DNA of 64,000 nucleotides from NCBI GenBank assembly GCA_039720395.1, contig CM077827.1:10888099-10952098 (forward strand), given 5' to 3'. Below, in pieces: positions 33,924 to 46,452 of this stretch. This DNA is from Liquidambar formosana. Taxonomy: Eukaryota > Streptophyta > Magnoliopsida > Saxifragales > Altingiaceae. The position numbers and the translations under genes were made by a program. Position 1 is the stretch's first letter, and each line of letters starts with the position of its first letter. The notes under the pieces were generated by a model. It was not told the DNA's origin, searched no databases, and saw nothing but the letters and a program-made list of their open reading frames with translations.

Positions 33924-36499
33924 GGCAAAAGAATCGATAACCTCACTGCTAACACTTCACTTTGCTTCGAAAATACGGCTGCATCAGAGAATTGGAGAAG
34001 AGAGACGATGGAAGGGAAGGCTATGAGGAATACGGATTATATATAGAGTAACGTATTAGCGTTAGGGTCTGGGTTTTGGAATTAGACATAAGGATTTTTG
34101 GAAACAAAGGAGAGACTATGACGGTTTTGGTGGAAGCCGACCTCGAGTTTAATGTTATACAGCGTGGACAATTACGGAAAGAAGGTTTTTATTTTTTATT
34201 TTTATTTAAAATAATAACAATTAACTTTTGCTGAGTCAAAATTAAAGAAACTCATGAAGGTAGCGCAAATGGACCTGTCAATGAATTGGATTTTAATCGG
34301 ATTCCAAAAATTAAGATATGGTAAGATAAGTGTGATCCGTTAATCGGTTAATAATCCAAATCTGATGATCTATTAATTAATAATCAAATATACATATTGC
34401 CCAATTCGATCCAATGAATTCAATAATATATTATATTATATATTTTATTAGTTATTAGTTGACAACATATCTATGGTTCTTGTTAATATTAGATCGTAAA
34501 AATGTTAAACTTTATTCTCAAATTAAAAATATATTTCTTATAATAATAAATTTTTAAAAAATACGGTTTTATTTTTTTTTCACCTAAGATTCATGTTAAT
34601 TTTTTGTTAGCTATACATTTTGTAAGGTTATCAGATCGGATCAGACATCCGAAAATAACAAATTCGAATATGGATTTGTGTTTTATTGATATGTCGAATT
34701 ATTGGATCGATTCACTTATTCCTTTTCGAATTAGATTTGGATATACATTAATTTGGTATGAATCCAATTCGTCAACAACTCTAAGCATAAATGACAAAAG
34801 ACTACGACTCACAAATCAAAGATTCCATGTTCGAATCTCTACTCCCTCAAACAATTGGATGAATGGGCTTATGAGTGGTTTGTGCTTTACATTGATAAAT
34901 GGCTTGGGATGCCCTTTATTTGGTCCCAAATAAATAAATAGATAAAATAATGAATATATGTAATCTAAGTGAGTATATGTGAACCATGGTTGGTAAAAGG
35001 CAAATGAACAATTTTAATTAGCAAGTTGCTAAATTGCTATATTATGAATTTATGATGGTCTTTTTTCATTAATTTAAAAGCCTTAATCAAGACTTCGAAT
35101 TTAGAGAAATTACAAGCTAGCAAATGGAATTATGCCGGGATCTTTTCAAATGCTTGGACCCCTTTTGAATGAAAAATTATATGATGATTAAGCTTGATCA
35201 TGCGTTTTCTACATAAGGCATAGCACTCATTATCTTATTGTCACTCCTTTTTATTTTTTCCTGTAATTTTTTCCAGAGTTAGGGTCTAACAACAAAAGAA
35301 AAATTTATGAGAAAGCTAACTAGGCCACCATTAATCAAAATCCAAGTAAAAAATGTTAAAAGAAAATGCCTTAATGTACCAAAGCTCTTCAGGAATTTGA
35401 CAATAAAATTGATGGGCATTTGGATTTGATGTGAATGAATGTCATGTCTATGCCATCGGCGAGAGTCAAGAAGGAGTTTTTTTTGTGAAGCATGCATTAA
35501 TCAAGTTTACATTTAAGTCACATTGGGTTTAATTTGATTGAGCTGCGCCACTTCAAGCTTATCTTGGCTTTGTTGAACAAGCTAAATAAGCTTTTCCTTT
35601 AGTTAGGCACAACATATATATATATATATATGGGTTAGGATCCATAGACTCAATTTTTGCACTTCAATCTTAAGCCATTGGATTCAGAAAATCCAACGGT
35701 ATTCTAGAAAGCAGACGTGGCCAAATTCCACTCACTATTTGACAAATCAACTAAAGTGCGTGCAAAAAATGAAAAAGTGCTTTATTATGATGATACGATC
35801 AATTTGGTTTAACTGATGAGCCTTCTTGTCAAACTTTAGCTTAATTTGTCAATGGTCTAATATTAAAAGAGGCTTAGAGCACTATAGACCACACTTCTAG
35901 GTGCTCCCTACACACACTGGAGTGAGTTTGGGAAAATATTTGTAGAAGAATATATACTTCTTATGGCTAATATTAATTTAAATTTTAATATTACAAATTT
36001 TATATTAAAACATCAAAAGGAGATTGGATGTGAGAGGGGGCGTAGTCCACTGGGTGCATGTATTTAATTTGGGGTCGGCTATTGCTACCACAAAAATTCC
36101 TTTATACCTAAATTTATTTTAAACTTTTTAAAGTCTTATCGTTTAAGTGGACTTTTTAACCATTTATAATCTTTATTTCCTTTTTACAGAAACAGAGACT
36201 ACTAAATGATCAAAAAGCCCCATTAAATAATAAATTTTGGAAAAAAAATTGTCTACAAAGTTTATTCAAAATGATATCTTTTAGTAGAGAACGCGATCAG
36301 TTTTCATGAAAAACTTTTTATATTCTTCATAAAACCTTAAAATGTACATTTAAAATAAGTGAGGTGATGCAGAGGAATTTTTAAACAACTTTGTTGAAAA
36401 AAGTGAAGAGTAATTTTAGTGGTGTTATCCCAAGCTGTTAGCCCTAAAATAATTCCTTGTGATGCACACACCACCCATATAACTCATGTATCCAATAGT

Positions 36500-37189
36500 A
36501 AGGGAGCAGAAACTCAAACTCAAGATCTACCGTTCTTGAGCCGCGATCCTTTCTTATTTAAGCTTCCCTCATGGGTTCTAGTCATTCTTTGTTAAGTTAC
36601 TAGTCATTTATTTAGAGCGAATTGTATTAATTTGTAGTTATTTTCCTATAATCAGACCATTCTATAATTTCCCCTTTAATTTTCCTCCGCCACAGAGTAT
36701 GTACCTAATCTTTTTTTATTCTTTTATTTTATTTTAAATACGTAATCTTAGATTACCCCAATTATTAGAAGAATAGAAGACCTGAACAAAAATGATTACA
36801 GTTCAATGCAAAATACTACTAACTTCTTAATAAATGACTATTAACTTAACTAACAATGATTACCAACTATAACTATTTTGCTGTAGGCTGACCAATCTAA
36901 AATTCACTGAATACGCTTTCCACACAATTAAGCGAATGCTAGAATCAAAATTTGCATTTTTTTTTTCTTTTTTTTATTTTTTTTTTTGGGGTCAGCCGAT
37001 ATACGCTTTTTGCACAAGCCCACTCAAAGTCTCAGGCAGTAAATGATTAGCTTTCCTATTAAGCACAATGGTTCCTGAGGCAGTTTAGCTCGCGAACCCG
37101 AAACAGGCTATCTTGGGGCACAATAGCCCTCTTCTTGGTCCCTAGTAAATACTGGAAACATCTTTGAAGAAGAATGACTTCTTATGGCC
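36500..37189. other. Unique stretch, no gene recognised
   Basis: AT-rich, with a T-rich run at about 36959-36985. No open frame, RNA gene or element boundary is supported. Confidence 0.35.
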
Positions 37190-37502
37190 AAATGTAGCCG
37201 AAAGGGAGAAGGTAATTGCATTGGTGGGTCGATTTGTAGTAAAAAAACCTCCAAAAATTAAAATTAAATAAAGAAAACAAACGGAAAAAAAGTTGTTGAA
37301 GCTTTCTTTATATATGATGGAATCACTATCCGCCTTGAAACATCAGTTTCATGATATTACCTCTCAAATTGCAATCCAAACACAACCTCAGTCTCATCCA
37401 TGAATTAAAACCATTGATTTAGGCACTTTTATGCTCGCAAAAGGATATTGATATAACTAAAACAGTCCATTTTTTGCATCAAGGTATATAAACTTCTCTA
37501 TT
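37190..37502 (-). repeat. Recurrent host block H1, copy 3 (left part)
   Basis: Matches 9549-9905: gaaagggagaaggtaattgc to aaacttctctatt. It is interrupted by the LINE and resumes at 40934. The sequence aaacttctctattacatagc is intact in copy 1 near 9900, which gives the empty site. Confidence 0.85.
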
Positions 37503-37636
37503 TTTTTTTTTATCGGCAAAATAAAACTTGGATACAACATCACAAAGTCCACCCATATATCACCCAACAAGCCTCAAAAATTAGCAACTAACACATACAC
37601 CCAATCACAAGATCGATCTAGACAAAGGGAAATAAC

Positions 37637-39076
37637 TCAACAAGATACTGAGGAAAAGACCCTCAAACTAGACACCACCAAAACACAAAAGAAAACACCC
37701 ATCAAACAAGAGGCAAAGATACCAAACACCACCCTAAACCAACCCCCCAAGCCATTTTCTGAGAACGGAACTTCCAAGCTTACCCACATTGCCCCATCCA
37801 AAGATCTAAAGGAGATCCCATCCAACATCAGTCTTGCAAGAAACTCTAACTTAGAAAACTTTTTCATAAAAAAACTCAAAGCTCCTTCTTTAATGGCTAT
37901 CGGCTCCACCAATAATCTTCCCTCAAATATAACACTACCCAAAAAGTTCTTTCTCCCCCTATAAGCTGCCATCGAATGAAAATACCTTGTATTTTTGTCA
38001 CCTTCTCTCAACCAAGAGATCCTAGACTTTTGCCTCCAAATACTTTCTGCTAATCTTGACTTCTGCCAATACTCTCCCCATAATCCCTTTTTAAATACAA
38101 TATCTTCAGTTCGCCAATCACTCCCTTCTTGTTCTAAGTCTAAACCATGCATATTACCCTCCACCCTCTTCAAGTCAAACTCCAGCCTACCAAACACATT
38201 CTCATTCCAAACTTTCAGCTGACCTTTTAACAATTGTAACTTTTTCAAAATTCTAAATCCTACCCAACCCGATACCACTGCCGACTCCCATGCTTCCTTC
38301 ACAACACCCATGAATGTAGAATAACCCAACCGACAATTCAGAAATCTAAACGGTCTAGGCCTCCAAACCAACTTATCTACTACCAACGAAATTGGAGCAT
38401 GATCAGATAGCCCTTTTGCCAATCCCCATTGACATAATGATGGAAACTCAACCAGCCACTCTTGAGAGATCAAAAATATATCCAGTCTGCTTAGCTTCAA
38501 CACCGCTCGATTATTGGACCAAGTGAATTGCCTCCCTCTTAACGGAAGGTCCAACACACCCATATCTCTAATAAAATCCCCAAAGCTAGCCATACTAGCA
38601 GCAGTGCTCACACAACCTTTGCTTTCATTCAAATTATTTACCTCATTGAAGTCCCCCCCCCCCCCTAAACACCAAGGTTCAGGACTTTGAATCTTAATAG
38701 ACAGCAGCTCATCCCATAGTTCCTTTCTTGCTCTTTCCTCATTTGGAGCATATATATTACCAAAGATACACTTTAGATTATTAGAAACTAAAAATCCTTT
38801 TACCAGCACATACCTTTCAGAGGAAATAATCTCTAACCACTTAAAAAAATCCTTCTTCCATGCCATAAGCAAACCACCAGATGCCCCTGATGCCGCTACT
38901 GATGTTCATTCCCCATCCACACCCCCAAACTTGTCGAATACATTTACCATCAACATCAATCAATTTTGTTTCTTGGATGAGTAGCATATCCACCTCCTTA
39001 GAACGAACTAATTTTTTCTCTGCCCTTTTCTTCACTGGATTCCCCGACCCCCTCACATTCCAGGAAACAACATCCA
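37637..39076 (-). pseudogene. LINE ORF2, endonuclease part (broken)
   Basis: Endonuclease/exonuclease/phosphatase domain. It starts MDVVSWNVRGSGNPVKKR at 39076, with LLIQETK, GNIYAPNEE, GGDFNEV and SDHAPISL, giving the usual Asn, Glu, Asp/Asn and Asp-His catalytic positions. A frameshift at about 38870 separates the first 70 residues from the rest. The Gly run before DFNEV is encoded by 13 consecutive C (38653-38665, plus strand) and has two extra Gly compared with the usual GGDFNE. The frame ends after SLEVPFSENG in unrelated sequence instead of an RT domain. Confidence 0.88.
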
Positions 39077-39120
39077 TCCTCTTCAATGCACACCTAAACA
39101 AACACCCCAATACACAACCA

Positions 39121-40908
39121 CTAAAATTCTACACTTCTATCTACCCATTTATCCCATTCATTTTCCTCAAAATCACGAGCCCTATTAAGCCATAGATCTC
39201 TATCATGACCAAAATTCAGACCCACTTGTTCACCAGCTTCAACCACTTTCAAAGCCTCTTCACGAAAAATTCTATTCCGATTGATGATACCGCCATCTGA
39301 AACTGAAAAAGAAGAAATACTTAACTTCGATTGACCTTCAGTACCCTGAGATTCTTGCCCCTGAGAGTGCGAACTTCCTCTATTCTTCTTCAAATTTTTT
39401 TTTTTTTTTTTTCCTGTGGAACACCCCAATATTTCTGCACATCTTGCCTGATTTCTCGCGATCTACTTATATTCCTTCTAGATCTGATTTCTCGAATCTT
39501 TGAACTACCACTACACTTTCGCAAAACTACTTCTTTATGTCTTGATCTTCCTATTTTGCACGACAATTCATGCTTGCATCTATTACGAACTTTTTGCCCC
39601 AAAATTTCTTTCAGCAATTTCTTCTCACCCTTCTTTTCTTTGCTCATTTGGCAGATAGCTCCTCCAACTCAACAGCAAAATCCCTAAACTCAGTATCTTC
39701 AATCCCAAACTCGTCCTCCCCTGAGCCCTCAATATCTTCTTTCTTTGAATTTGTATTTATTGAATCAGGCACAGCTACGTCACCTACATCAGACAACACT
39801 CTAGATACTTCCCCCTCCTTTGTTTGGGCCACTAACCAATCTAAAGTAGGGGTGCTCATGGTTTACGTTAAAACCGAAAATCAAATTGAACCAAATCAAA
39901 TCGGTTAGGTTGGTTTGGTTTGGTTTTATTTTTTGGTCCTTAGGTTTGGTTTTGATTCTAATTTTAGAAAACCAAATTAAATTGGTTTAGTTTTGGTTTT
40001 GGTTTTCATGTTTAAAAAACCAAACCAAACCAAAAAACCGAAAAAAATATAATATAAATATATATAATTTTATATATTACATATTAAACTTAGTTTGTAA
40101 ATTTTTTATTCTAATAAGGGCATAATAGGTAATAGATTGTAAATTTTCTTAATGTTTTTACTTTATTAGATTGGCATGTATTAAACTAGTTATTATTGTT
40201 GTGTGAGATATTGACACGTATTAGATTGAAGATTTGAATTTGGATTGACATAAGTCAATACTTTTCCATTTTGATACAATGTTTAATATTTTTTTTAGTT
40301 GCTAATGTAATGATTTTATTAAAAATATTTTTATTTAGAGTTTGGCTTGTCATTTTTCTATTTTTAATTATTTGTTGTTATTTGATAGGATAAAACCGAA
40401 ACCGAACCGAACCGAACCAAACCGAAATTTTTTGGTTTGGTTTGGTTCGGTTTTTTTATTGTATGGTTTGGTTTTGGTTTGAGAAAACAAAAACCGAAGT
40501 ATAATGGTTTGGTTTAAAATCTACCCTAAACCGAACCAAACCGTACCACGAACACCCCTAATCTAAAGTGTTTGCCACAAGCCCTACCCAATTACTATAC
40601 CCCATAGCCTTACTCTTATTTCCCCTACAAACCAGCCCTTTTTCTAAATCATCTTTTGGTCCAAACTAATTGTGATGACACTGGCCCAACTTCTCAGGCC
40701 CAATCCCTGATTGGCTTGAAGGAATTTCACCCTCAGGACTTCCAAAAGTTTCCACCGGTTTGTCTACCTTGCCAACTTTCCCAACAACATCCTGACCTAC
40801 CACATTAATTTCATTATCACCACACATTGCACTTTTCCAAGACGCATGTGTGTTGGGAATGCAACCGTCATTCTCATACAGCACATCACCCTGATCCTGA
40901 CCTACCAC
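39121..40908 (-). pseudogene. LINE ORF1 relic
   Basis: Several frames (40908-40666, 39859-39644, 39647-39390, 39429-39121) are what remains of the ORF1 protein upstream of ORF2. Acidic and Ser-rich words such as EDIEGSGEDEF and GRSRHKEVVLRK are seen. The last frame ends SVEF* shortly before ORF2 starts. It is broken by frameshifts and by the hAT MITE. No nucleic-acid-binding motif could be identified with certainty. Confidence 0.6.
39847..40560. mobile_element. hAT-type MITE, 714 bp, nested in the LINE
   Basis: Ends TAGGGGTGCTCATGG and (complement of the right end) TAGGGGTGTTCGTGG. The 8-bp duplication ATCTAAAG lies at 39839-39846 and 40561-40568. The inner parts are rich in ggtttggtttgg on one side and aaccgaaccaaacc on the other, so the ends can fold together over a long distance. 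No transposase. Confidence 0.93.
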
Positions 40909-40933
40909 TTTAATTTCATTAAACTTCTCTATT

Positions 40934-41137
40934 ACATAGCATTATTGTAATAAGATTTCTCGGGATATAGAAGAGCCAGGCAGGTGTACTTACCTTGGAT
41001 TGCCCAAATTTATTACAAGCCACCCTACTTATATATACTATGTATTCCCTCTGTTCTTAATTAATTGTCTTCTTTGAAAATTCACGCTTTTCTAGAAAAT
41101 CTTATGAAATACTTTCACATCAAATATATGTTTTGTA
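40934..41137 (-). repeat. Recurrent host block H1, copy 3 (middle part)
   Basis: Continues acatagcattattgtaata after the LINE and includes the CCAAG|GTAAGTAC donor-like site and the start of the Stowaway-like MITE (about 41045). It stops at atatatgtttt where the hAT element begins. Confidence 0.8.
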
Positions 41138-41156
41138 TACGTACAACTTGTACGTA
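41138..41156. repeat. Perfect 19-bp palindrome at the hAT deletion junction
   Basis: TACGTACAA-c-TTGTACGTA sits at the boundary between host block and truncated hAT. Immediately inside, acacaatttactttcc occurs twice (about 41157 and 41202). Such filler and short repeats are typical of end-joining repair. Confidence 0.85.
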
Positions 41157-41160
41157 CACA

Positions 41161-43068
41161 ATTTACTTTCCGTGCCATCAATGAGAGCTCTGGATAAAGA
41201 ACACAATTTACTTTCCAGAAATTAAGAACATCTAAATTTGGATGTTGCTTCCGATCAATTCTAGGCTCCTCAAGATATAAATCCAATTGTGATTTATTTC
41301 TATTCATGCCACCGTGTTGGCTCTCAAACATATGAAACTCCTACATCAATTTAACATTTCAAACATATTCATGTTAAACCTAGTACAAAAATAAATGTAA
41401 CAAACATTAAACTTCAAGAGTGTTTTATTTAACATGAACAATAAACTATTCTTACTTACTTGTGACTCTTCTCTAAAATCATCATCAAAACCTCCAACAC
41501 CACTGCTACTTCCAACTGAAGCTTGATTACATGTAGTTGAGGATGCATAGACATACTTTTTAAATAGTGAATACAATTTCTCATCAATCAAAGCCACTTT
41601 ATCTATAGAAGAAGTAGAGGCATCTAGTTTGTTAAAACAAAACTCCACAATTAACAACTTGTAACAAGGATCTAAAATTATAGCAAAGGACAACACCATG
41701 CTGTAACATTCCCAATACTTATCAAACTTTCCTTTCATTTGCATTGCCATGTGACTTATGAATTCATCTGTACTATTCATCTCTTCCATCATGCGCAACT
41801 GAATCTTCCAAACTCCATGAAAATACAAATTAGCAGTAGGATATATAGTTCCTGAAAAAAGTGTTGTGATTTCATAGAATGGCTTCAAGAACTTCGCTAT
41901 CCTCTCAACTTTCTCCCATTCATCTGATGAAGGACAAGTTTTGAAATTGGAATCTACTAATTGTAAATGACAAAATGCACGACGAAATACAAGTGCACTA
42001 TCAAGCATGAGATATGTTGAGTTCCACCTTATGGGGATATCTTGTTGGACACTCCTACCACTTGCTAAAGAAAGGTGAGCAATACATTCAGTAAACCTTT
42101 TCTTCTTTCCTTGTGTACCTCTAACATATTTAACACTCTCTCAAACCTTATACATGGCTTCATCTATCACTTTTAAACCTTCTTGAACTATAAGGTTTAA
42201 AATCTGAGCACCACAACGCACATGGAAGAACTCCCCATTACATAATAAAGCATCCACTAAAGAGAGATGGTCTTTTACAACATCCACCAAACCATCATTA
42301 TAGGAAGCATTATGTAAAGTGATGGTGAATATTTTTTTCTCAATGCCCCATTCTTTCAACAAGGAAGTCACTTTCTTCGCCAAAATAGGCCCATTATGAG
42401 GTGGGGGTACATGGTGAAAATTCAAAATCCTTTTCTGTAAGACCCAATTTTCATCCACGTAATGCGTAATGAGAGTCATATAACCATCAGTTGTGAGAGA
42501 GGTCCACAAATCCGAGGTTAAACAAATCCTACTAAGAATTGACTCTAAGGCATATTTAAGTTTTTCCTTCTCCCCTTTATAAATTTTGAGCACATCGGCT
42601 TTTGCAGTGTTCCTTGTAATTGATTTGACATCCAGATTTAGGAAACTATGCAAATCTCTATTGCCTTCATGTTCCACACACATAAATGGGTAATTATGCT
42701 TGATAATTCTTGTAGACATCTTTTCCCGATACATGTTTTGATCTAATTTAAAGGGATGGAATGACCTAGGCCCTCCTCCTTTAGATACAAATAGTTGTAC
42801 TACATCATCAGTTATGTCACGTTTAGGACACACATTCATATGGTGTATTAAATTAGAAGTCCTAGTTCTAGAATCCGCCACATAAGTTATCCCGCATCTC
42901 TTACTATGTGCTCGTTGTTTTCCATCCTTACTAGCTTATTGGCAATGTTTCAAAATCTTCCCATGCTATAGAACTAGACCTCCTATGCCGTTTTGATCCA
43001 CTTGAACAACTTTGCTTCAAATCATGGAAACTATCACTATTCCCACTTCCCTTATTCATTGAAGACAT
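41161..43068 (-). pseudogene. hAT transposase, BED/RICESLEEPER type (broken)
   Basis: From ATG 43068 the N-terminus reads MSSMNKGSGNSD and a BED zinc-finger remnant (AWEDFETLPI..CGITYVADSRTRTSNLIHHM), with two stops and a lost first Cys pair. The RNase H-like fold follows: LTSDLWTSLTTDGYMTLITH, FTITLHNASYNDGLV, FFHVRCGAQILNLIVQEGL. After a frameshift near 42140 come RWNSTYLML and WEKVERIAKFLKPFYEIT. The dimerisation domain starts QLDLYLEEPRIDRKQHPNLD (about 41260) and is cut off after YPELSLMAR. It cannot be active. It could not be tied to the MITEs in this window beyond the shared TAGGG-type end. Confidence 0.88.
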
Positions 43069-44530
43069 CTCACAAAAATAAAAATGCTGAAAAAACAAAA
43101 ATAAAACAAATCAAAACAAAATGATGAATATGTTGTTGAGCGTCACAATTCATTGATATGCAATCTTCTAGAAACTGATCCTTAACCAAGAATTGATATT
43201 GAACCAAGAATTGATAAGCCCAAATTATACAATTTTAGCATATAACAAGAAGCATGTATAGTTGATCCCAAGAGAGCAATACAGCAAATATAAGGAAAAA
43301 TGCACCAGATGGTAGTTTTACATATCAATTACCATTGTAGAATTATTATGGCATTATTTCATTGAGCACATACAAGAGCACGAATTAAATAAAGTAGTCC
43401 ATTTGTGGCATTCAAGGTAGACTAACAATACTTTTTAATTGGTCACTTCTAGCAAAGGAATAAACAGCAAAGGGCAAGCCTAATTTACAAAGGATGAGAG
43501 TGATTCACCCATAAACATTATATTATAAAAAGAATAAAATAATCATACAATTGCTTACACAAAACATAAACAAGTCCTACCACCACAATCAGGTATCACG
43601 CTTCTAAAGCATAAACAAAATGAAGTTGAGGTCGATCACCTTAGAAGCAAAGAAAGGTAGCTCAGTGACGGTTGATAACACCAATGAACGCTCTACAATG
43701 TCTGGAACCCCATTAAGATCCCTCAAGCAATTATCAGCAAAAATGGCTCCAACATAGCTACAGAAAACATGACAAATTAGTGATGAATTTGTTCTCAAAA
43801 TTAAATATTTCCTCCTGTTAACAACCAATCAGGATGGCTAGTTGTAATATCTAGAACCACAATCAGGATCTCATGATGAGTTGAAATGGGTATTCTTGTA
43901 TGCAATTTGGGAAGATGAAATCTTTTGTTGACCGATATTGAATCAACCCACAATCCAAAATTCCTACGAAATTAAAGGAAAATATTTATTTTGACATGGG
44001 TAGGTGATCAAGAGTTCAATATAATTAATAAGAAATATGAATTCTGGAAGTTATATCTAACTTTAATTAATAAGAAATATGACCCCAACCCACTATAATT
44101 TATATCTAACTGAGGTGAATGAATTCTGGAAGTCACTTACCTTTCACTCTGCAATGAATTTTGACATGGAGGCTAGAACTGAAATTTCAGCAATAAGTGA
44201 TATTGGGTCTAGAAAACTCATGCCCCTTTGAAAATGTTAGTATGCATGCATTTGTATTTTGAATGTCACAATATCTAAGTTACTGGAAGGGAAGATGTTG
44301 CCAAAATCAAATATGCTTCAATTTTCAGATCTACCACGGGTAGGAAACAAAGTGAGTTTTTTTTTTTTTTTTTTTTTTTTTTTCGAGAAAATATTACCAA
44401 ATGACAAGAACCCAGATAGGCACAAGAACATAGAGTCACTATGGAAGGAGGAAAAACAAGGCAACATATGGAAGCCCAGCCAAACGAAACTCACCAGTAA
44501 AAGCGATCTAGATGCACGATGTCACAAGAG
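43069..44530 (-). other. hAT upstream non-coding region
   Basis: Lies between the transposase start and the terminal repeat. It is AT-rich, with a poly-T at about 44359-44383. No gene is recognised. Confidence 0.5.
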
Positions 44531-44690
44531 AGTTGTGGTGTTGAAGGAGATGAGCGGCGGCATAATAGGAGACGAGCGGCGTCAGGGTTGAAGGAGACGA
44601 GCAGTGGCGGGGTTGAAGGAGACGAGCAGCCACGGGGTTGAAGGAGACGAGCGGCGGCGGCGGGGTTGAAGGAGAGGAGCGACTGTGCGA
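44531..44690. repeat. GC-rich minisatellite near the hAT end
   Basis: About five copies of a unit around gttgaaggagacgagcggcg, with period near 30 bp and varying ggc runs. Subterminal repeats are common in hAT elements, where they can bind transposase; that role is inferred. Confidence 0.75.
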
Positions 44691-44907
44691 AGAAGAGACG
44701 CAACGCTTCAGTCTTTAGAAGCTATCAAGTTTGTTTCCGCCCAACAATTTTTAAGTAAACCCAATTAAATCTAATTATTAGTTGGACTCTTTATGGATAC
44801 TCATTTACAACCCAATTAATAAAATTACCCATGCACATTCCATTTAATTTGGGCAGATTTAAACGGGTTCATGGGTTTCAACACAAATTGCCAACCCTAC
44901 GTATAAG

Positions 44908-45410
44908 TCATTCAATATCCAAGAAAAATAGTATTTTGGGAAAGCAAATAATTAAAAAGAATCTTTATCAAACATAAGAGAAAAAGATGCAGAGTGAGTG
45001 CATACCTACAAGCTGGCTGACTGTTTCTTTTCTTGAATTAAACATCTGATAGAAGGCAAAGCAAATGAAGTAGTAGAATGAAATTATCATTCTGTTTTGG
45101 CATGATCTTGGCCATGGCAAAAGAATTGATAACCTCGTGCTAACACTTCACTTTGCTTTGAAAATACGGCTGCATCAGAGAATTGGAGAAGAGACAATGG
45201 AAGGGAAGGCTCTGAGGAATACGGATTATATACAGAGTAACATATTACGGTATTAGCGTTAGGATCTGCTTTCTGGAATTGGACATAAAGGATTTTTGGA
45301 AACAAAGGAGAGACTATGATTGGTGGCTGAATGCCAATCACGGTTTTGGTGGAAGCCAACCTTGACTTTGATGTTTTGCGCCTAGCTCCTACAATCCGCG
45401 TGGACAATTA
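44908..45410 (-). repeat. Recurrent host block, copy D (left part)
   Basis: Starts in H1 (agtattttgggaaagcaaat). Relative to copy B it skips about 0.95 kb to aaacataagagaaaaagatg, then continues to tggacaatta. The 110-nt frame here (45006-45115) has an in-frame stop at the YFKK position. It is cut by insertion X at 45411. Confidence 0.8.
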
Positions 45411-46049
45411 GAGTCCTGCGACGTGGGCCCAACATGGTAAGAGGAAATTGTTAGATTACTTAGGTGGCTGCTTTAATGAGATTTCTTTTAAATATCACAA
45501 GTTGAATTTAACACACACTGACCAATGGTTCTCGAGTCTAATAGGCATATTCCATCCTAATAAGAATGTGAGATTTGCAGAGGTCTATGTTTTGACTCCG
45601 CATGAGTATGTGTGTTCTCCTATCGTTTAGCAAAAAAAATAAAAATAAAGTAAATTAAAATCTAACAGAGACCTGATATTAGAAATTGTCAATATTGCCC
45701 CTGACCAAATCAAAGTAATCCGGAAAATTAGGCAAAAAATCTATTTAGTCACCTCTTTCAAAATTCCCTCATCCCTTCAAACAGAAGGTAAGGGAAATCA
45801 ATTTAAAAATCCATTAAATTGAACTTCAAAAATAAAAATAAAAATAAAAACAAGTAAATTTGCCTTGAATTTTAGGAATTCAAGTCAAATTTACCTTACA
45901 TTTTTAAATTTAGAATGACTTTCAAGTTAATTTTTACTTGAGGAATAAAATTTAAAAAAAAAAAAAACGATGTAAATGAGCAGGAAAAAATCAGTAAATT
46001 TAACTTTAAAAAATAAGGAATTCAATTCAAATTTATCTTGAATGTTAGG
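45411..46049. other. Outer part of insertion X, no gene recognised
   Basis: AT-rich, with several diverged repeats of the phrase attcaagtcaaatttac. A 60-codon frame at 45448-45630 resembles no known family. Confidence 0.4.
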
Positions 46050-46452
46050 AGTTCAAGTCAAATTTTCTTTGAATTTGTAGTTGAGTTTCATTCTTCAAAA
46101 AAATAAAAAACAATATGCAACAAACAAAACAAAAAAGGAAGTAGAAAAAGAAGAACAAGGTAACTAGATGAAATCTACCATTCACACCTCATTGCATTGT
46201 ATTTTGGAGCTTTTGGTTTGCAGAGAGGAAGAAGAAAAGAACATAGGACTGCCAGCTCTGGAAACACTAGATCCGTTGTCGGAGTCTCCTCCACAATGGT
46301 GCTCAAATCCACCACCATCGAAGCCTCTTCTGCAAATGGCGCTCAGATCCGAAAAATAGAAAAAGAAAGGTGGGCCAAAGCCTCCACTATAGGGTCTTTG
46401 CCATAGACATGGAAGGTGACAAACAATCCTCACTCCTCTTCTCCATCGAGAT
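46050..46452 (-). repeat. Sequence X, copy 2, main part
   Basis: The reverse complement of about 11990-12408. It keeps the shared frame GGFGPPF, YFSDLS, GFDGGGFEHH and SSSSLQT on the minus strand. It is cut by the solo LTR at gagat and resumes at 50577. Confidence 0.7.

Larger units (their letters stand above)
32145..36500 (-). repeat. Recurrent host block, copy C
   Basis: Begins in the part of H1 equivalent to about 14345 and continues through the equivalents of 14690-16470 and 31226-32140 without the Helitron. It therefore gives the empty site for the Helitron (about 35245-35275). (AT)n runs at 33297-33320 and 35611-35631 are local additions. It holds the second open copy of the 110-nt frame. 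Confidence 0.8.
37503..40919 (-). mobile_element. L1-type LINE without reverse transcriptase
   Basis: The 14-bp duplication TAAACTTCTCTATT flanks the insert (37489-37502 and 40920-40933). Its left end is a poly-T followed by atcggcaaaataaaacttgg, i.e. a minus-strand LINE 3' end with poly-A tail. The endonuclease is present but the RT region is missing: coding passes directly from just after the endonuclease into the 3' end. The 5' end is also truncated. A 714-bp hAT MITE is nested at 39847-40560. Confidence 0.9.
41137..44899 (-). mobile_element. hAT transposon remnant, truncated at its 3' side
   Basis: The right end, on the minus strand, reads TAGGGTTGGCAATTTGTG, a hAT-type terminal repeat. 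The left terminal repeat is lost: the element ends in the middle of the hATC region, next to a short palindrome. It interrupts the Stowaway-like MITE inside block H1, which resumes at about 44908. It contains a broken transposase gene. Confidence 0.85.

Noticed and set aside
37995..39687. Plus-strand frames over the LINE
   Set aside because: Antisense shadows of the minus-strand endonuclease and ORF1 relics.
39880..40560. Telomere-like aaccgaacc repeats
   Set aside because: The words differ from plant telomere repeats and lie inside a MITE with clear ends and an 8-bp duplication.
44259..44591. A 110-codon frame near the hAT end
   Set aside because: It runs through a poly-T tract and the GC-rich minisatellite, with no family.
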